64,000 bases of DNA from Corynebacterium casei LMG S-19264 (GCF_000550785.1 NZ_CP004350.1:2398009-2462008), one strand, 5' to 3'; counted from the first letter of the stretch, positions 42,594 to 51,861 are shown. Translations and numbers: made by a program. The notes: generated from the letters alone by a model not told the origin.

Positions 42594-44144
42594 CTACTCA
42601 TTAACTGGAGCGGTGGTTGGGTTAGCTGGAGCGTTGCCGTACAGCTCTGGCTTTTGCAGCTTGCGCTGCTCCCAGAAGGTAGCGTTCTTGATACCAAGAG
42701 CTTCTGGATCGAACTGTGGATCCTTGCCAGCCTTCTTCTGCTCGTAGTAGTCCTTCATAGCCTTGAGAGCTGGGACCTGGAGGAACAGAATACCGATGAT
42801 GTTAAGCCATGCGGTCGCACCCACGCCGATGTCGCCCAGTGCCCAAGCAGCACCAGAAGCAGAGGTTGCGCCAACAATAACGGAGATAATAACCAGAACA
42901 CGCAGTCCCCAGATGATGCCGCGACGAACGGTGGAGTTTGGAATCCAGCGGTTGAAGTACGCCAGGTTGGTCTCAGCCATGTAGTAGTAGGCCAGAACCG
43001 TGGTGAAGGCGAAGAACATAATTGCCAGCGCCACGAAGCTTGGACCGAAGCCGGAGAAGTGAACATCCATGCCCCCCTGGACGAAGCCAGGACCAACAGC
43101 GGTGTCGGACGGAAGTAATGGACCTTCGTATACTACGGCCCCGTCTTCGGATCCGCCCTCGAACACGCGGTACATGTCGGTGGAGATGATGATGAATGCG
43201 GTTGCGGAGCACACGAACAGGGTGTCAACGTAGACAGCGAATGCCTGAACAAAGCCCTGCTTTGCTGGGTGGGAAACCTCAGCCGCAGCAGCGTGCTGTG
43301 GGCCGGTACCCTGGCCAGATTCGTTGGAGTAGATACCACGACGAACGCCCCACATGATTGCAACACCAAGCATGCCGGCGAAACCAGCGTTGAGGTTAAA
43401 TGCAGAGGTGAAGATGAGACTGAATACCTCAGGAATGTCCTGGTAATTGATGAACAGGATGATGATGGCGATGATGATGTAGATAACCGCCATGAACGGA
43501 ACAACCATGGACGCGAAGGATGCAATTCGCTTCACGCCACCGATAACGATGACAGCCAGAACAACAGCCAGAACGACACCGGTGATGGTGGTAGATACAC
43601 CCCATGCATTTTCAACAGCGTTGGAAACGCCGTTTGCCTGGATGCCTGGCAGGAAGTAAGCGGTTGCCAGAATCATTGCGACTGCGAAGACAATGCCGTA
43701 GATAAGCATGAATGGAGCAGCCTTGGTGTGCGCGTATGCCTTTTCGATGTAGTACGCAGGGCCACCACGGTACTCACCGGTGTCCTTGTCCTGCTCTTTG
43801 TAAATCTGAGCAAGAGTACATTCGACGAATGAGGTTGCGGAGCCGAGCAGTGCCACGGTCCACATCCAGAAGACAGCGCCTGGGCCGCCGAAAGCAATTG
43901 CGGTGGCAACACCAGCGATGTTGCCAACACCAACGCGTCCGGCCAGGGACATCATCAGGGATTCGAAGGAAGACACGCCGTTTTCAGACTTTTCGCCGCG
44001 GACAAGCTGCTTGAGCATGTCTGGAATGCCGCGAATCTGGATGAACTTGGTGACAATGGTGAAGTAGACGCCGGCCGCCAGGCACAGGAAAACCAATGCT
44101 GGTGACCAGATAACGCCGTTTAGCCAATCTAAGAAGGCTGCCAT
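42594..44144 (-). CDS. Alanine/glycine:sodium symporter, AGCS family
   Basis: An inner-membrane sodium-coupled importer of alanine or glycine. The 516-residue protein has about ten membrane segments and AGCS motifs: GRVGVGNIAGVATAIAFGGPG near 69-89, FWMW, GGPAYYIEKAY, and GVRRGIYSNESGQGTGPQHAA in the second half. AAAGGAGCCCAC precedes the ATG. It is divergent from orn. No riboswitch of a known class was recognised in the 258-bp upstream region. Confidence 0.94.
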   Translation of the reverse strand: MAAFLDWLNGVIWSPALVFLCLAAGVYFTIVTKFIQIRGIPDMLKQLVRGEKSENGVSSFESLMMSLAGRVGVGNIAGVATAIAFGGPGAVFWMWTVALLGSATSFVECTLAQIYKEQDKDTGEYRGGPAYYIEKAYAHTKAAPFMLIYGIVFAVAMILATAYFLPGIQANGVSNAVENAWGVSTTITGVVLAVVLAVIVIGGVKRIASFASMVVPFMAVIYIIIAIIILFINYQDIPEVFSLIFTSAFNLNAGFAGMLGVAIMWGVRRGIYSNESGQGTGPQHAAAAEVSHPAKQGFVQAFAVYVDTLFVCSATAFIIISTDMYRVFEGGSEDGAVVYEGPLLPSDTAVGPGFVQGGMDVHFSGFGPSFVALAIMFFAFTTVLAYYYMAETNLAYFNRWIPNSTVRRGIIWGLRVLVIISVIVGATSASGAAWALGDIGVGATAWLNIIGILFLQVPALKAMKDYYEQKKAGKDPQFDPEALGIKNATFWEQRKLQKPELYGNAPANPTTAPVNE

Positions 44145-44402
44145 GTGGGCTCCTTTTGTTTGAGATTATTCGCACACACCCAACGCGAAGGTTCGTGTCA
44201 GATGAGGAGAATTCTGCCCTAATTCCCTCGCGAAAGTGAAGTTAATCACCACTTTTATTGTAAAATTATTTTGGTCACTGTTTCTATCGATCTATAGAAT
44301 TAGTGTCCACCTGCATTATCAGGCAAAGTTTCGCCCTTGTCAACGTTTTATTAACCACCCCTATCCGGGGGCTGGAAATTCCAAGAAACAGCAGGGGTTA
44401 AG

Positions 44403-45050
44403 ATGATTGCTATGTCTTCTACGCACACTCCCGCGAAACATGACCGCCTCGTATGGATTGACCTTGAAATGACAGGCCTCGATCCAAAGCGCCATGTCAT
44501 TGTGGAAATCGCCGCGATCATCACGGATGCCGATCTCAATATCGTCGGCGAAGGGCTCGACATTGTCGTTCACGCCACTGAGAAAGAGCTGGCAGAAATG
44601 GATGATTTCGTCACCAATATGCACAACTCATCGGGGCTCACCGAGGAGATCAAGGCCGCAACAACATCGCTAGCCGATGCCGAATCAGCAGTACTCTCCC
44701 TTATTGAAGAACATTGCGATCCGGAACACCCAGCACCGCTAGCAGGCAACTCCATTGCCACTGACCGCACCTTCATCCGCGAATACATGCCTCGCCTGGA
44801 CGCAGCCCTGCATTACCGCATGGTGGATGTCTCCACCATCAAGGAACTTGCACGCCGCTGGCACCCACGCGCATACTTCAACCAACCCGAGAAGGGCATG
44901 GCCCACCGCGCACTCGCCGACATCGTGGAATCCATCCGCGAATTGGACTACTACCGCCGCTCCGTATTCCGCTCAGATGAAGGCCCAACCTCCACTGAAG
45001 CAACCGAAGCAGCGAAGAAGTCAAACGCTTCTTACCAGGCGTTTTTGTAA
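44403..45050 (+). CDS. orn: Oligoribonuclease
   Basis: A 3'-5' exoribonuclease of the DEDDh family that degrades the shortest RNA oligonucleotides, including pGpG-type dinucleotides. Motifs are [10 protein letters not shown] (first Asp and Glu), [20 protein letters not shown], and [11 protein letters not shown] carrying the catalytic His and last Asp. AGGGG sits 5 nt before the ATG at 44403; a second ATG three codons later (44412) is an alternative. tRNA-His follows on the same strand. The Ser/Lys/Ala-rich tail is typical for the genus. Confidence 0.95.
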   Translation: MIAMSSTHTPAKHDRLVWIDLEMTGLDPKRHVIVEIAAIITDADLNIVGEGLDIVVHATEKELAEMDDFVTNMHNSSGLTEEIKAATTSLADAESAVLSLIEEHCDPEHPAPLAGNSIATDRTFIREYMPRLDAALHYRMVDVSTIKELARRWHPRAYFNQPEKGMAHRALADIVESIRELDYYRRSVFRSDEGPTSTEATEAAKKSNASYQAFL

Positions 45051-45098
45051 ATTCGCATTAGTGGGTTAATCTTTAATACGCTGCTTTAGAGCGGCAAT

Positions 45099-45172
45099 GG
45101 TGGCTGTAGTTCAGCTGGTAGAGCACCAGGTTGTGATCCTGGGTGTCGCGGGTTCGAGCCCCGTCAGCCACC
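45099..45172 (+). tRNA. tRNA-His (anticodon GUG)
   Basis: A cloverleaf with acceptor stem GTGGCTG/CAGCCAC plus the diagnostic extra G at -1 (45099) opposite discriminator C (45172). The anticodon arm CCAGG-TTGTGAT-CCTGG contains GTG. An encoded CCA follows at 45173-45175. Confidence 0.96.
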
Positions 45173-45183
45173 CCAAAGAAATA

Positions 45184-45230
45184 AAGGGTCAGGGCACGTT
45201 TCCACAAGAAATCGGTGTCCTGACCCTTTT
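45184..45230 (+). terminator. Terminator of tRNA-His
   Basis: Stem AAGGGTCAGGGCAC pairs with GTGTCCTGACCCTT (one G-T pair), followed by TTCG; the right arm itself ends in TTTT. Confidence 0.85.
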
Positions 45231-45254
45231 CGTGGTCACCTATTGATCACAGCC

Positions 45255-45500
45255 TTATGAAAACAGGGCGGGCATTTTAGCCGTAAACGTCTCATAGTCA
45301 TCTGAGAATGGGTGCCCGTGCCGGTCAGTCGTAAATGCTGCTGAATGGTGGCCGAGCGCCGCTTGAATCGCTTTTATCAACGCGCATTGCGGGGACCTAG
45401 TGGCGTATTGCTCGCAGTGATAATCACCAGCACTTTCGATTTTTGCCGTCAATGAATTTGGAAGGGGCAAATCCAATAGAGTGGTATTCGTGAGCAACAA
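45255..45500 (-). CDS. Small open frame of 81 codons, doubtful
   Basis: A frame between tRNA-His and the lipocalin gene that would start at TTG. It shows no recognisable domain, signal peptide or clear ribosome binding site. It contains HCEQYATRSPQCAL and HGHPFSDDYETF, which look like protein but match nothing I know. It may be a real small gene, a remnant, or chance. The rest of 45231-45527 holds nothing else visible. Confidence 0.25.
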   Translation of the reverse strand: MLLTNTTLLDLPLPNSLTAKIESAGDYHCEQYATRSPQCALIKAIQAALGHHSAAFTTDRHGHPFSDDYETFTAKMPALFS

Positions 45501-45527
45501 GTGTTCAGCCCCATGGACTCAACGATT

Positions 45528-46178
45528 CTACTGAGTACACAGCGGCACTACTTCACCTCGACCTTTGGCCATAGGTACAGTGAGGAATGAGCACGACCAC
45601 CATCCGCGCTGCTCAACAATTTCGCGAACTTGGGACCATTTGTTGGCATCCAGGTTCGGAGTACGTGACAGTACAAATCCGGATCGACGCTGCGGGTCTC
45701 CCACAATCGCCAAGGAGTAGTCAGAATCCAGGTAGGTTACCCGGTAGTTCACAGGACCATTTGGGTCCTGGTATGGAATGCCTGAGAAATTAACCCTCAG
45801 TGAAGCATCGGAACGAACTGAAGCGGTGCCTTCAATACTGGAATCTGGGCCAACTAGGGTCCCACAGGAGTTCTTGACCGAAATCTTGGTGTCACCAATA
45901 ACCTTGTATTCAGCTTTAGTGTCATGCGCACACTGCAAGCTAAAAGGCTGAGGAACGGCAGCTACTTGGTACCAGGTTCCCTGATAGCGCTCAAGGTCTA
46001 CCGGTTCAGAGGTCTCTGGGAGTTCATTGCCTGAGGTCGATGATCCCTGAGGAACAAGCTGGGAAGATGCACCACCTAATCGGCCGCCATCAAACACGTC
46101 TGCGGCAGCAACCGCAGGTGTCAACCCGCCTATTCCTACTGCCAATGCAGCTAGTACTGTAACGATTCTGCGCCTCAT
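45528..46178 (-). CDS. Secreted lipocalin-family protein
   Basis: A 216-residue exported protein. Residues 1-25 form a Sec signal peptide (RRR, hydrophobic core, AVAAA cleavage region). A Ser/Gly linker leads to a lipocalin barrel (about 60-205) with the three lipocalin signatures: YQGTWYQVA, YLDSDYSLAIVGDP and GFVLSRTP. The bacterial lipocalin Blc binds lipids; here the protein is probably free or cell-wall associated because no lipobox is seen. Three Cys in the barrel (CAHD, NSCG, WSCSF) and one at the end (PLCTQ) could form disulfides. GGAGGAAAC precedes the ATG. Confidence 0.9.
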   Translation of the reverse strand: MRRRIVTVLAALAVGIGGLTPAVAAADVFDGGRLGGASSQLVPQGSSTSGNELPETSEPVDLERYQGTWYQVAAVPQPFSLQCAHDTKAEYKVIGDTKISVKNSCGTLVGPDSSIEGTASVRSDASLRVNFSGIPYQDPNGPVNYRVTYLDSDYSLAIVGDPQRRSGFVLSRTPNLDANKWSQVREIVEQRGWWSCSFLTVPMAKGRGEVVPLCTQ

Positions 46179-46325
46179 GTTTCCTCCAAGGAGTGTCGGC
46201 CAGCCCGGGTTTGAACTGTAGTTTTCAGGTTATAGCAATATCTGCAACGCTGAAATGGCTTGGGAAAGTTACTTCTCCCAGAAAGTGGATCCCCAAAGAA
46301 GCTCTAGGGAAACTATGCTCGTGAA

Positions 46326-46538
46326 ATGAAAATTGATGGTGAAGCGTGGCTAACATTCGATGTCCAAGCCAACGACAATAGTTGCACTTATACCCAGCGA
46401 GCTTCCTATTCACCAACTGGCTTATCAGGAAGAATATACTGGCGGTCAATGGCACCATTCCATGCATTCATTTTTCCCGCAATGATGCGCAGCATTCTCA
46501 ACACCGCAGAAAAATCTGCACACGACGGTAGGAAATAG
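46326..46538 (+). pseudogene. C-terminal remnant of a DUF2867-type oxidoreductase, coupled to the next gene
   Basis: The 70-residue frame reads GEAWLTFDV, YSPTGLSGRIYWRSMAPFH and IFPAMMRSI. This resembles the extreme C-terminus of NAD-binding proteins that end in a DUF2867 domain, which are normally several hundred residues long. The rest of that gene is absent; the lipocalin gene starts divergently just upstream. Its TAG stop is immediately followed by the ATG of the FUSC gene, so it may now serve as a translated leader for that gene. GTGAAATG lies at the start, with no strong ribosome binding site. Confidence 0.6.
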
Positions 46539-47573
46539 ATGCGAAGAACCGATTTAGCTCTGGATGCCCTGCAAGTCTTCAAGACGGCCATTGCCACCAC
46601 AGGCACCTGGTGGATTTGTGTAAACCTTTTAGATTCACAGATGCCCTTCTTGGCACCATGGATCGCATTCCTTGTATTGCAACCGACCGTCTCTGGTTCT
46701 ATCACCAGTGGGTTTCAAACGGTCATTGCATCGGGGTTAGGAGTCCTTCTCTCCTCTGCGATTGGAACATATATAGGTGTCGAGGTATGGAGCTATGCAT
46801 TGGCATTAGTACTGGGAATGCTGGGCTCACGGATCCCAGGGCTACGGCAAGAAGGTGCGACTATTGCCACCACCGCGGTATTTCTTCTTTCCACTGGGTT
46901 TACCGAAGATGGCCCGGCATTGCTCGACCGCATGTTAGAAATCAGCATCGGAGTGGTCATTGGTGTCGGGGTCAACCTACTTATCGTTCCTCCCCTTCGA
47001 GAAAAACAAGCCGCACAAACCGTGGAATCCCTCCGGATTCGTATGGGCGAGATAATGGCCGAAATCAGCGATGATTTCAAGGAAGAATGGGACCGCGACA
47101 AAGCACTGGAATCTTCAAAAGCTATCCAGCAATTACGTAATGATTTGGACCAGTCCTGGTCAACCGTTCAGTTTGCAAGAAACAGCAGACGACGAAATCC
47201 ACGTCTACTATTCCAAGGAAGCAGCAGTGAGAAATACGAACAGGTTTTAACCGGACTCGATGAGACCGTCGCACACCTTCGTAACCTCACACGCACGTTG
47301 GAAACTACAAGTTCTTCAGAATCACCCAGAGAACAGCGTTTCCGTGAGCGCTGGTCAGCGATCCTCAAAACGATTGCTATGCGAATCAGTGATCCCAATG
47401 CAGATGTCGAACCCTCTGTTGACCAATTGGACCGACTGGCGCCAGAAATGGTGGCAGAAAATCAGCTTTCTGAAACAAGCTGGCCACTTTATGGTGCGCT
47501 TATTTCTTCCACTCGCAATATTTCCGTACTCATCGATCAGATGTCAACTGCGACAGAAGAGCAGCGTACTTAA
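46539..47573 (+). CDS. FUSC-family (aromatic acid exporter-like) membrane protein
   Basis: A 344-residue protein. The N-terminal half has four to six close membrane segments (about 10-155) with APWIAFLVLQPTVSGSI and VIGVGVNLLIVPPLRE, a pattern of FUSC/ArAE-type putative exporters. The C-terminal half (about 160-344) is cytoplasmic, helical and charged. The start ATG touches the stop of the DUF2867 remnant (TAG-ATG), and TAGGAAA lies within reach as ribosome binding site. It ends 3 bp from the convergent LLM gene. The substrate is unknown. Confidence 0.82.
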   Translation: MRRTDLALDALQVFKTAIATTGTWWICVNLLDSQMPFLAPWIAFLVLQPTVSGSITSGFQTVIASGLGVLLSSAIGTYIGVEVWSYALALVLGMLGSRIPGLRQEGATIATTAVFLLSTGFTEDGPALLDRMLEISIGVVIGVGVNLLIVPPLREKQAAQTVESLRIRMGEIMAEISDDFKEEWDRDKALESSKAIQQLRNDLDQSWSTVQFARNSRRRNPRLLFQGSSSEKYEQVLTGLDETVAHLRNLTRTLETTSSSESPREQRFRERWSAILKTIAMRISDPNADVEPSVDQLDRLAPEMVAENQLSETSWPLYGALISSTRNISVLIDQMSTATEEQRT

Positions 47574-47576
47574 GAA

Positions 47577-48560
47577 CTACATGATGCCAGCCAGCAGTTC
47601 TTCGCTGCGGCTGCGACCCTCGCGGTGTGGAATGTCGCCTGTGACGAGGAATTCATCAACTCCGAGCTGCGCGGTGGCATCGGCAAGCAATACTCCCACC
47701 TCTGCCGCTGTGCCGTAGATAGCATTGGCCAGCGATTCATCAATGCGCTTCTTTTGCTGCGAGGTCAAGGAATCAATGTCCAACTCCGAGGCCGTCCTGA
47801 GCTGCTCAAACACGCCCGTGGATCGCGAAAGCACTTGCGAATAAGCCTCTGGCAACAGCAAGTTCCGTGCAGCCTCCGTGGTATCTGCTGCGGCGATATT
47901 CATCGACGCAATCACGTGCGGGCTATCCAAGACCTGGGAAGGCTGGAAGTTCTCCCGATAGGCCTTAATAGCATCTGCCTGCGTGGACAAAGGCCCACCC
48001 GTAATCACTCCAATGCCCAGCCTTGCCGCCGTGAGCGCTGAGCGGAACCCAGCGAGCATATAGATGGGTGTGCGCGCATTATCTGCCGGGTACGAACTCA
48101 CCGCACCCGTGCCGGCGAGGTACCCCAACAGCTCCTCTATGTCATCCTCCAACCGTGCCTTGAGCTCTTTCGGCTCGCCCTGCCGCAGTGCCTGGCGAAC
48201 CGGCTTGGTAAAGCCCACCGACGAACCTAACCCGATATCAATGCGATCTGGGAACAGCGACTGCAACAAACCAATCTGCTCCGCGATGAGATACTGCGGA
48301 TGGTTCGGCACCATAATCCCACCTGTGCCCACTCGGATGGTGCTGGTATTGGCCGCAACATAGGTTGCCAGCTGCGCCGGCTGCGAACCTGGAATCCCCG
48401 GCACACCGTGGTGCTCTGCTAGCAAGAAGCGTGAAAAGCCAAGCTTCTCCACGTGCTGCGCATGGTTTGCCACGCCTCGCAATGTCTCATCTGGGATCTC
48501 ATTGCGGGTGCCGGCTGCCCGGTCAAGAACAGAAAAGCGCATAAGTACGACTGTACTCAT
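47577..48560 (-). CDS. LLM-class (luciferase-like) flavin-dependent oxidoreductase
   Basis: A 327-residue TIM-barrel protein of the luciferase-like monooxygenase superfamily. It begins RFSVLDRA, with FSRFLLAEHHGVPG, RVGTGGIMVPNHPQYLIAEQ, FPDRIDIGLGSS and YMLAGFRSALTAARLG, the usual pattern of group 1-like LLM proteins. It probably binds FMN or F420; the substrate is unknown. Two in-frame ATGs (48560 and 48542) both lie in a 14-bp hairpin (48535-48566). It follows the L,D-transpeptidase gene by 35 bp on the same strand. Confidence 0.88.
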   Translation of the reverse strand: MSTVVLMRFSVLDRAAGTRNEIPDETLRGVANHAQHVEKLGFSRFLLAEHHGVPGIPGSQPAQLATYVAANTSTIRVGTGGIMVPNHPQYLIAEQIGLLQSLFPDRIDIGLGSSVGFTKPVRQALRQGEPKELKARLEDDIEELLGYLAGTGAVSSYPADNARTPIYMLAGFRSALTAARLGIGVITGGPLSTQADAIKAYRENFQPSQVLDSPHVIASMNIAAADTTEAARNLLLPEAYSQVLSRSTGVFEQLRTASELDIDSLTSQQKKRIDESLANAIYGTAAEVGVLLADATAQLGVDEFLVTGDIPHREGRSRSEELLAGIM

Positions 48561-48566
48561 GCGCTT
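48535..48566 (-). promoter_or_regulatory. Inverted repeat enclosing the start codons of the LLM gene
   Basis: AAGCGCAT-AA-GTAC and GTAC-TC-ATGCGCTT pair with one mismatch around a GACT loop. The first ATG lies in one arm and the second in-frame ATG in the other. In RNA it would hide both starts; as DNA it could be an operator. Confidence 0.65.
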
Positions 48567-48595
48567 GTAAACCCGGTAAAAAGTTCGCTACCAGC

Positions 48596-49825
48596 TTAAG
48601 CGTTTCCGGCTGACCATTCTTCCCAGGACATATTCCAGTCCCCCAAGCCGTCATAGACCGGCAAAGTGCCCGCCGTGGTGTTTTTCACCAGGACGATATC
48701 GCCACGCTTGGTGTTATTCATAAACCACTGGGCTGCTTCTTCCGTGACGTTGATACAGCCGTGGGACGTGTTGGTGTTTCCTTGCGCCCACTCTGACCAC
48801 GGTGCGCCGTGCACGTAGATGCCAGAGTAAGACATCTGGGTGGCGTAATTGACCATGGTCTTGTAGCCACCATCTTCAATGGAATAGCCGAAGGTCTCAG
48901 AGTTCATCAACAGGGACTCATGGCGATCACCAATGATGTAGCGACCGTTCGGTGTTGCCCAACGTCCACCGTCTTTGCCCAAGGACACTGGGATGGCGCG
49001 CAGGACCTCACCATTTTTGTACACGGTCATCAGCTTCGTGGCATCATCCACGATTGCTGTCACCCGGTCACCGATGGTGAAGTTGGTTTCATTATTCTCA
49101 CTACCGAACACACCATTGCCCAGGTCAACGCCCTGGATATCAACTTCAACAGCTACCTCAGTACCTGGTGCCCAGTACTCTTTCGGGCGCCAGCGCACCT
49201 CGTAGTCATTGAGCCAGTAGAACGCGCCCTCTACCTCTGGCGCGGTAGTCACACTGATAGCTTCCTGGGCTGCCTCACGGTCCGGGATAGCAACCCCGAA
49301 ACGCACACCGATAGTCTGGCCAACGCCCACCTCTGAATCTGGCAGTGGGGACAGGGACGCCGCGGTGGTGTTCACCATCTCTGGGGTCTTAAAAGTAATG
49401 GAGGTGGATTCACCGTTCTCATCTTTAGCTTCGACTGTATAAGTGCGGTTGAAACCAAGAGTCTCTGCCGAAGACCATTCCATGCCGTCTTCCGAAAGCT
49501 CTTCTAAGACGACATAGCCTTCTGCATTGGTCATGGTGACTTCATCGAGCCCCTCCCCAAGAGAAGTCACGGTGACCGGCTCATAAGGGTTGTGGTCATC
49601 CATGCCATCTTCTACAGAGATTTCCGGCGCGAGTTTCTCTTCCTCAGCCTCCGCGTCCTGCACCTGGCCATTGCCGTCGGAAGAAGCCGCATCAACCGCC
49701 TGCGGATCAGATTCATCCGTGCCGCGGTCAATGGTGCAGCCAGCCAACCCCAGCGCTGCGACGACTGCAACTGCTACAACCGAGCGGCTAAAGCGGCGAG
49801 TATTTATTTTACGTAGACCGAACAA
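48596..49825 (-). CDS. lppS: L,D-transpeptidase lipoprotein (LppS/LdtMt2 type)
   Basis: A cell-wall enzyme that makes 3-3 crosslinks in peptidoglycan. The 409-residue protein has a lipoprotein signal peptide (lipobox LAGC, Cys30) and an acidic linker. Two Ig-like domains span roughly 70-250 and a YkuD catalytic domain about 255-380, with His339 (YVHG) and Cys357 (TSHGCINV). The C-terminal Trp-rich extension (DWNMSWEEW) matches the actinobacterial LdtMt2 arrangement. Gene order after orn is as in Mycobacterium (Rv2511, Rv2518c). Confidence 0.92.
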   Translation of the reverse strand: MFGLRKINTRRFSRSVVAVAVVAALGLAGCTIDRGTDESDPQAVDAASSDGNGQVQDAEAEEEKLAPEISVEDGMDDHNPYEPVTVTSLGEGLDEVTMTNAEGYVVLEELSEDGMEWSSAETLGFNRTYTVEAKDENGESTSITFKTPEMVNTTAASLSPLPDSEVGVGQTIGVRFGVAIPDREAAQEAISVTTAPEVEGAFYWLNDYEVRWRPKEYWAPGTEVAVEVDIQGVDLGNGVFGSENNETNFTIGDRVTAIVDDATKLMTVYKNGEVLRAIPVSLGKDGGRWATPNGRYIIGDRHESLLMNSETFGYSIEDGGYKTMVNYATQMSYSGIYVHGAPWSEWAQGNTNTSHGCINVTEEAAQWFMNNTKRGDIVLVKNTTAGTLPVYDGLGDWNMSWEEWSAGNA

Positions 49826-50303
49826 CTGAAAAGACCTAACCCTCTCACACCAAACAACCCTTTCAATCTATCCACAAAGCAGCTAAAACACTAGCTAGAA
49901 CCCACCCAACACGCACTTCGTTACCGAATTAATACCAACCGGGAACGCCGCAGCACAACACTTCAAAATCAATACTATTTTGGCCCCGAACCACTCCCCG
50001 ATTTTTCGCCCAACACGACCAATCGGATCCACGGTTTCCCTCGCCATGCGACTCGCCTGATGCTCAACTAGCTCACCACTGAATTGAGGCCAACGATGAT
50101 TAATAGCGACTCCCAAGGCACCGTGCGGAGCTATGAGAAATACTTAGATTCAAGACCTAGAATCTTGCACTCAAAATGGCGTAGAATTGTTGTCTACCTG
50201 CAGATTTTTTGTTTAACGCAATCTGATGTTAAAGTTAATTCTCGTTGCACAGGCCAAGGAAACGCCAGAGCCAAGCTTTAGCGGTCCAGCCAGAAACAAC
50301 AAT
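49826..50303. other. Intergenic region between lppS and tRNA-Lys
   Basis: 478 bp with no convincing gene. It should carry the lppS promoter (left) and the tRNA-Lys promoter (right). Short open frames on both strands have no family likeness or ribosome binding sites. Nothing else was seen. Confidence 0.5.
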
Positions 50304-50376
50304 GCGCCATTAGCTCAGTTGGTAGAGCAACTGACTCTTAATCAGTGGGTCCGGGGTTCGAAACCCTGATGGCGCA
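50304..50376 (+). tRNA. tRNA-Lys (anticodon CUU)
   Basis: A cloverleaf with acceptor stem GCGCCAT/ATGGCGC and discriminator A. The anticodon arm ACTGA-CTCTTAA-TCAGT contains CTT, and the T arm is CGGGGTTCGAAACCCTG. CCA is not encoded. Confidence 0.96.
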
Positions 50377-50380
50377 CAAC

Positions 50381-50430
50381 AAGACCAGGTGAGAAGCTTT
50401 CAAAGTTTCTTCCCTGGTCTTCTTGGTTTT
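50381..50430 (+). terminator. Terminator of tRNA-Lys
   Basis: Stem AAGACCAGG / CCTGGTCTT (50381-50389, 50413-50421) is followed by CTTGGTTTTG. IS-D was inserted 15 bp further on. Confidence 0.8.
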
Positions 50431-50445
50431 GTCCAACCCCACTGC

Positions 50446-51838
50446 GGCCTATATGCCAAAAGTGGTGTCTGGCGGCGTGTCGGGGTGGGATGTTTAGCGG
50501 ATGGTTCCTTTTCTGATTCCTACTGAGTGGTTGTATTCGGTTGGGATAGCATTGTCGTAGAGGGCTGGCCTTCCGGTTTCGTGGTTGGTGTGGTTCTCGG
50601 TGTGGGTTAAGACGTGGACTTTGGCGAGTTGGTCTTTTCCCCAGTTCTGCTGTCTGGCGATCTTGTGTGGGTCGCCAGGCAGTGGTGTTTTGTTGTAGAG
50701 CCACCATTCGAGCATTTTTCTTTGCCGTTCCCCGCCGCGCCCGCGGTGGCAGCGAGCGATGAATTTCAGTTGCGAGTTGATGCCGCCTTCTAGTCTGTTG
50801 GTATTTGATGCCCAAGATTTTTTGTCTATCGCTTGTTTTGGTGGGGTGAGGTAGATAAATAGGTGTCCCTTTTTGTGCAGGTTAGTCAGCGAGTTATAGG
50901 CGCTGCGGACTCTGCGGTGGGTGAATTCATAGCGTTTGCCGGTGCGGTTTATTTCTGGGGGCAAGGGGGTTTTCTCGTTGAGGAAATCGTGGTGTTTGAT
51001 TCCATATTTGTGGAGGTCGACGGCCCATTTTCGGGCTTGTTGCACGGTTTCTCTGCTTGTTAGTTCTAAGGCGAGATTATAGATTTCGCGTCCGGCTTCG
51101 GTCCGTGGCCGGGAGGTGACGTAGCGGCGAACAACTCGTTGGGCGTGGATGAGGCAGCGTTGGATCAAGGTGTTAGGCCAGAGCTTTTTGATGGCGGCTT
51201 GAGCACCTTGTCCACCGTCGAGTACCACGCATAAGGGTGCTGCGAGTTTAGAGAGTAGCTGTGTGTAGGCGTGGGTGGTTTCGTGTTTGCACCAGTGCCA
51301 GCACAAGACGTGGTCGGAGGTTGAGGCTATGAGTAGGCATCCAGCTGCGGTGTAGGTGCCGTCGATAAAGATTTGGTCGTGGATGCGGTGTTTGTCAGGG
51401 TTGTTGGGTATTTCGATAAGCCATAGTGGTTCGAAGTATCGGTATACGGTGCGGGTGGATACTTTCATCAGCCTGGCGCATTCGGTGATTGGGTAGATGC
51501 CGGTGACGTGGTTGTGGAAGTAGGTGAAGTGGCGCTTGGCAGTGATGTCTGGTCGGTGGGTTTGTTCGGATATTCCGCAGGTGGTGTTTTTACAGCGCCA
51601 TCGGGTGCGTGCGTTTCTTTTCCCATTTTTCTTCATTTCCCCAGTGCATAGTGGGCATCGTGGTCGTATTTCGGGCATGAGAAATACAAAACCGCACCTG
51701 TTAGCACAGGTGCGGTAGAAACTTCGGGATTGACCGAAAAACTCGTGTGTGCAAGCTTTTTGACCTTGCAGAGTATTGATTTAGCTATTGAGAGCTGCGG
51801 AGATTGCCGGATCTAGACACCACTTTTGTCACATAGCC
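50446..51838 (-). mobile_element. IS-D: complete IS1249-like element
   Basis: About 1393 bp with imperfect ~25-bp terminal repeats (GGCCTATATGCCAAAAGTGG at left; GGCTATGTGACAAAAGTGG on the opposite strand at right, both continuing TGTCT). The target duplication is CCCCACTGC (50437-50445, 51839-51847), 8 or 9 bp because of a C-run. The single transposase gene is intact. It is related to IS-A at protein level, but the terminal repeats differ. Confidence 0.9.
50494..51678 (-). CDS. IS1249-like transposase of IS-D
   Basis: A 394-residue intact transposase. The N-terminal zinc ribbon has Cys8, Cys11, Cys29 and Cys34 (RPRCPLC, WRCKNTTC). A helix-turn-helix stretch follows (CARLMKVSTRTVYRYF, 67-82). 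The DDE acids are Asp106 (IFIDGTY), Asp154 (VVLDGGQGA) and Glu297 (NRLEGGIN). It belongs to the IS1249 branch of the IS256 family. A hairpin (CCGCACCTGTTAGCACAGGTGCGG, 51694-51717; arms of 10 bp) lies just upstream of the start. Confidence 0.94.
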   Translation of the reverse strand: MPEIRPRCPLCTGEMKKNGKRNARTRWRCKNTTCGISEQTHRPDITAKRHFTYFHNHVTGIYPITECARLMKVSTRTVYRYFEPLWLIEIPNNPDKHRIHDQIFIDGTYTAAGCLLIASTSDHVLCWHWCKHETTHAYTQLLSKLAAPLCVVLDGGQGAQAAIKKLWPNTLIQRCLIHAQRVVRRYVTSRPRTEAGREIYNLALELTSRETVQQARKWAVDLHKYGIKHHDFLNEKTPLPPEINRTGKRYEFTHRRVRSAYNSLTNLHKKGHLFIYLTPPKQAIDKKSWASNTNRLEGGINSQLKFIARCHRGRGGERQRKMLEWWLYNKTPLPGDPHKIARQQNWGKDQLAKVHVLTHTENHTNHETGRPALYDNAIPTEYNHSVGIRKGTIR

Positions 51839-51861
51839 CCCCACTGCTGCGCGTCAGCGAC

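Noticed and set aside
44145..44402. A glycine riboswitch before the AGCS symporter gene
   Set aside because: Such switches occur before these genes in other bacteria, but I could not find the conserved paired elements in this leader.
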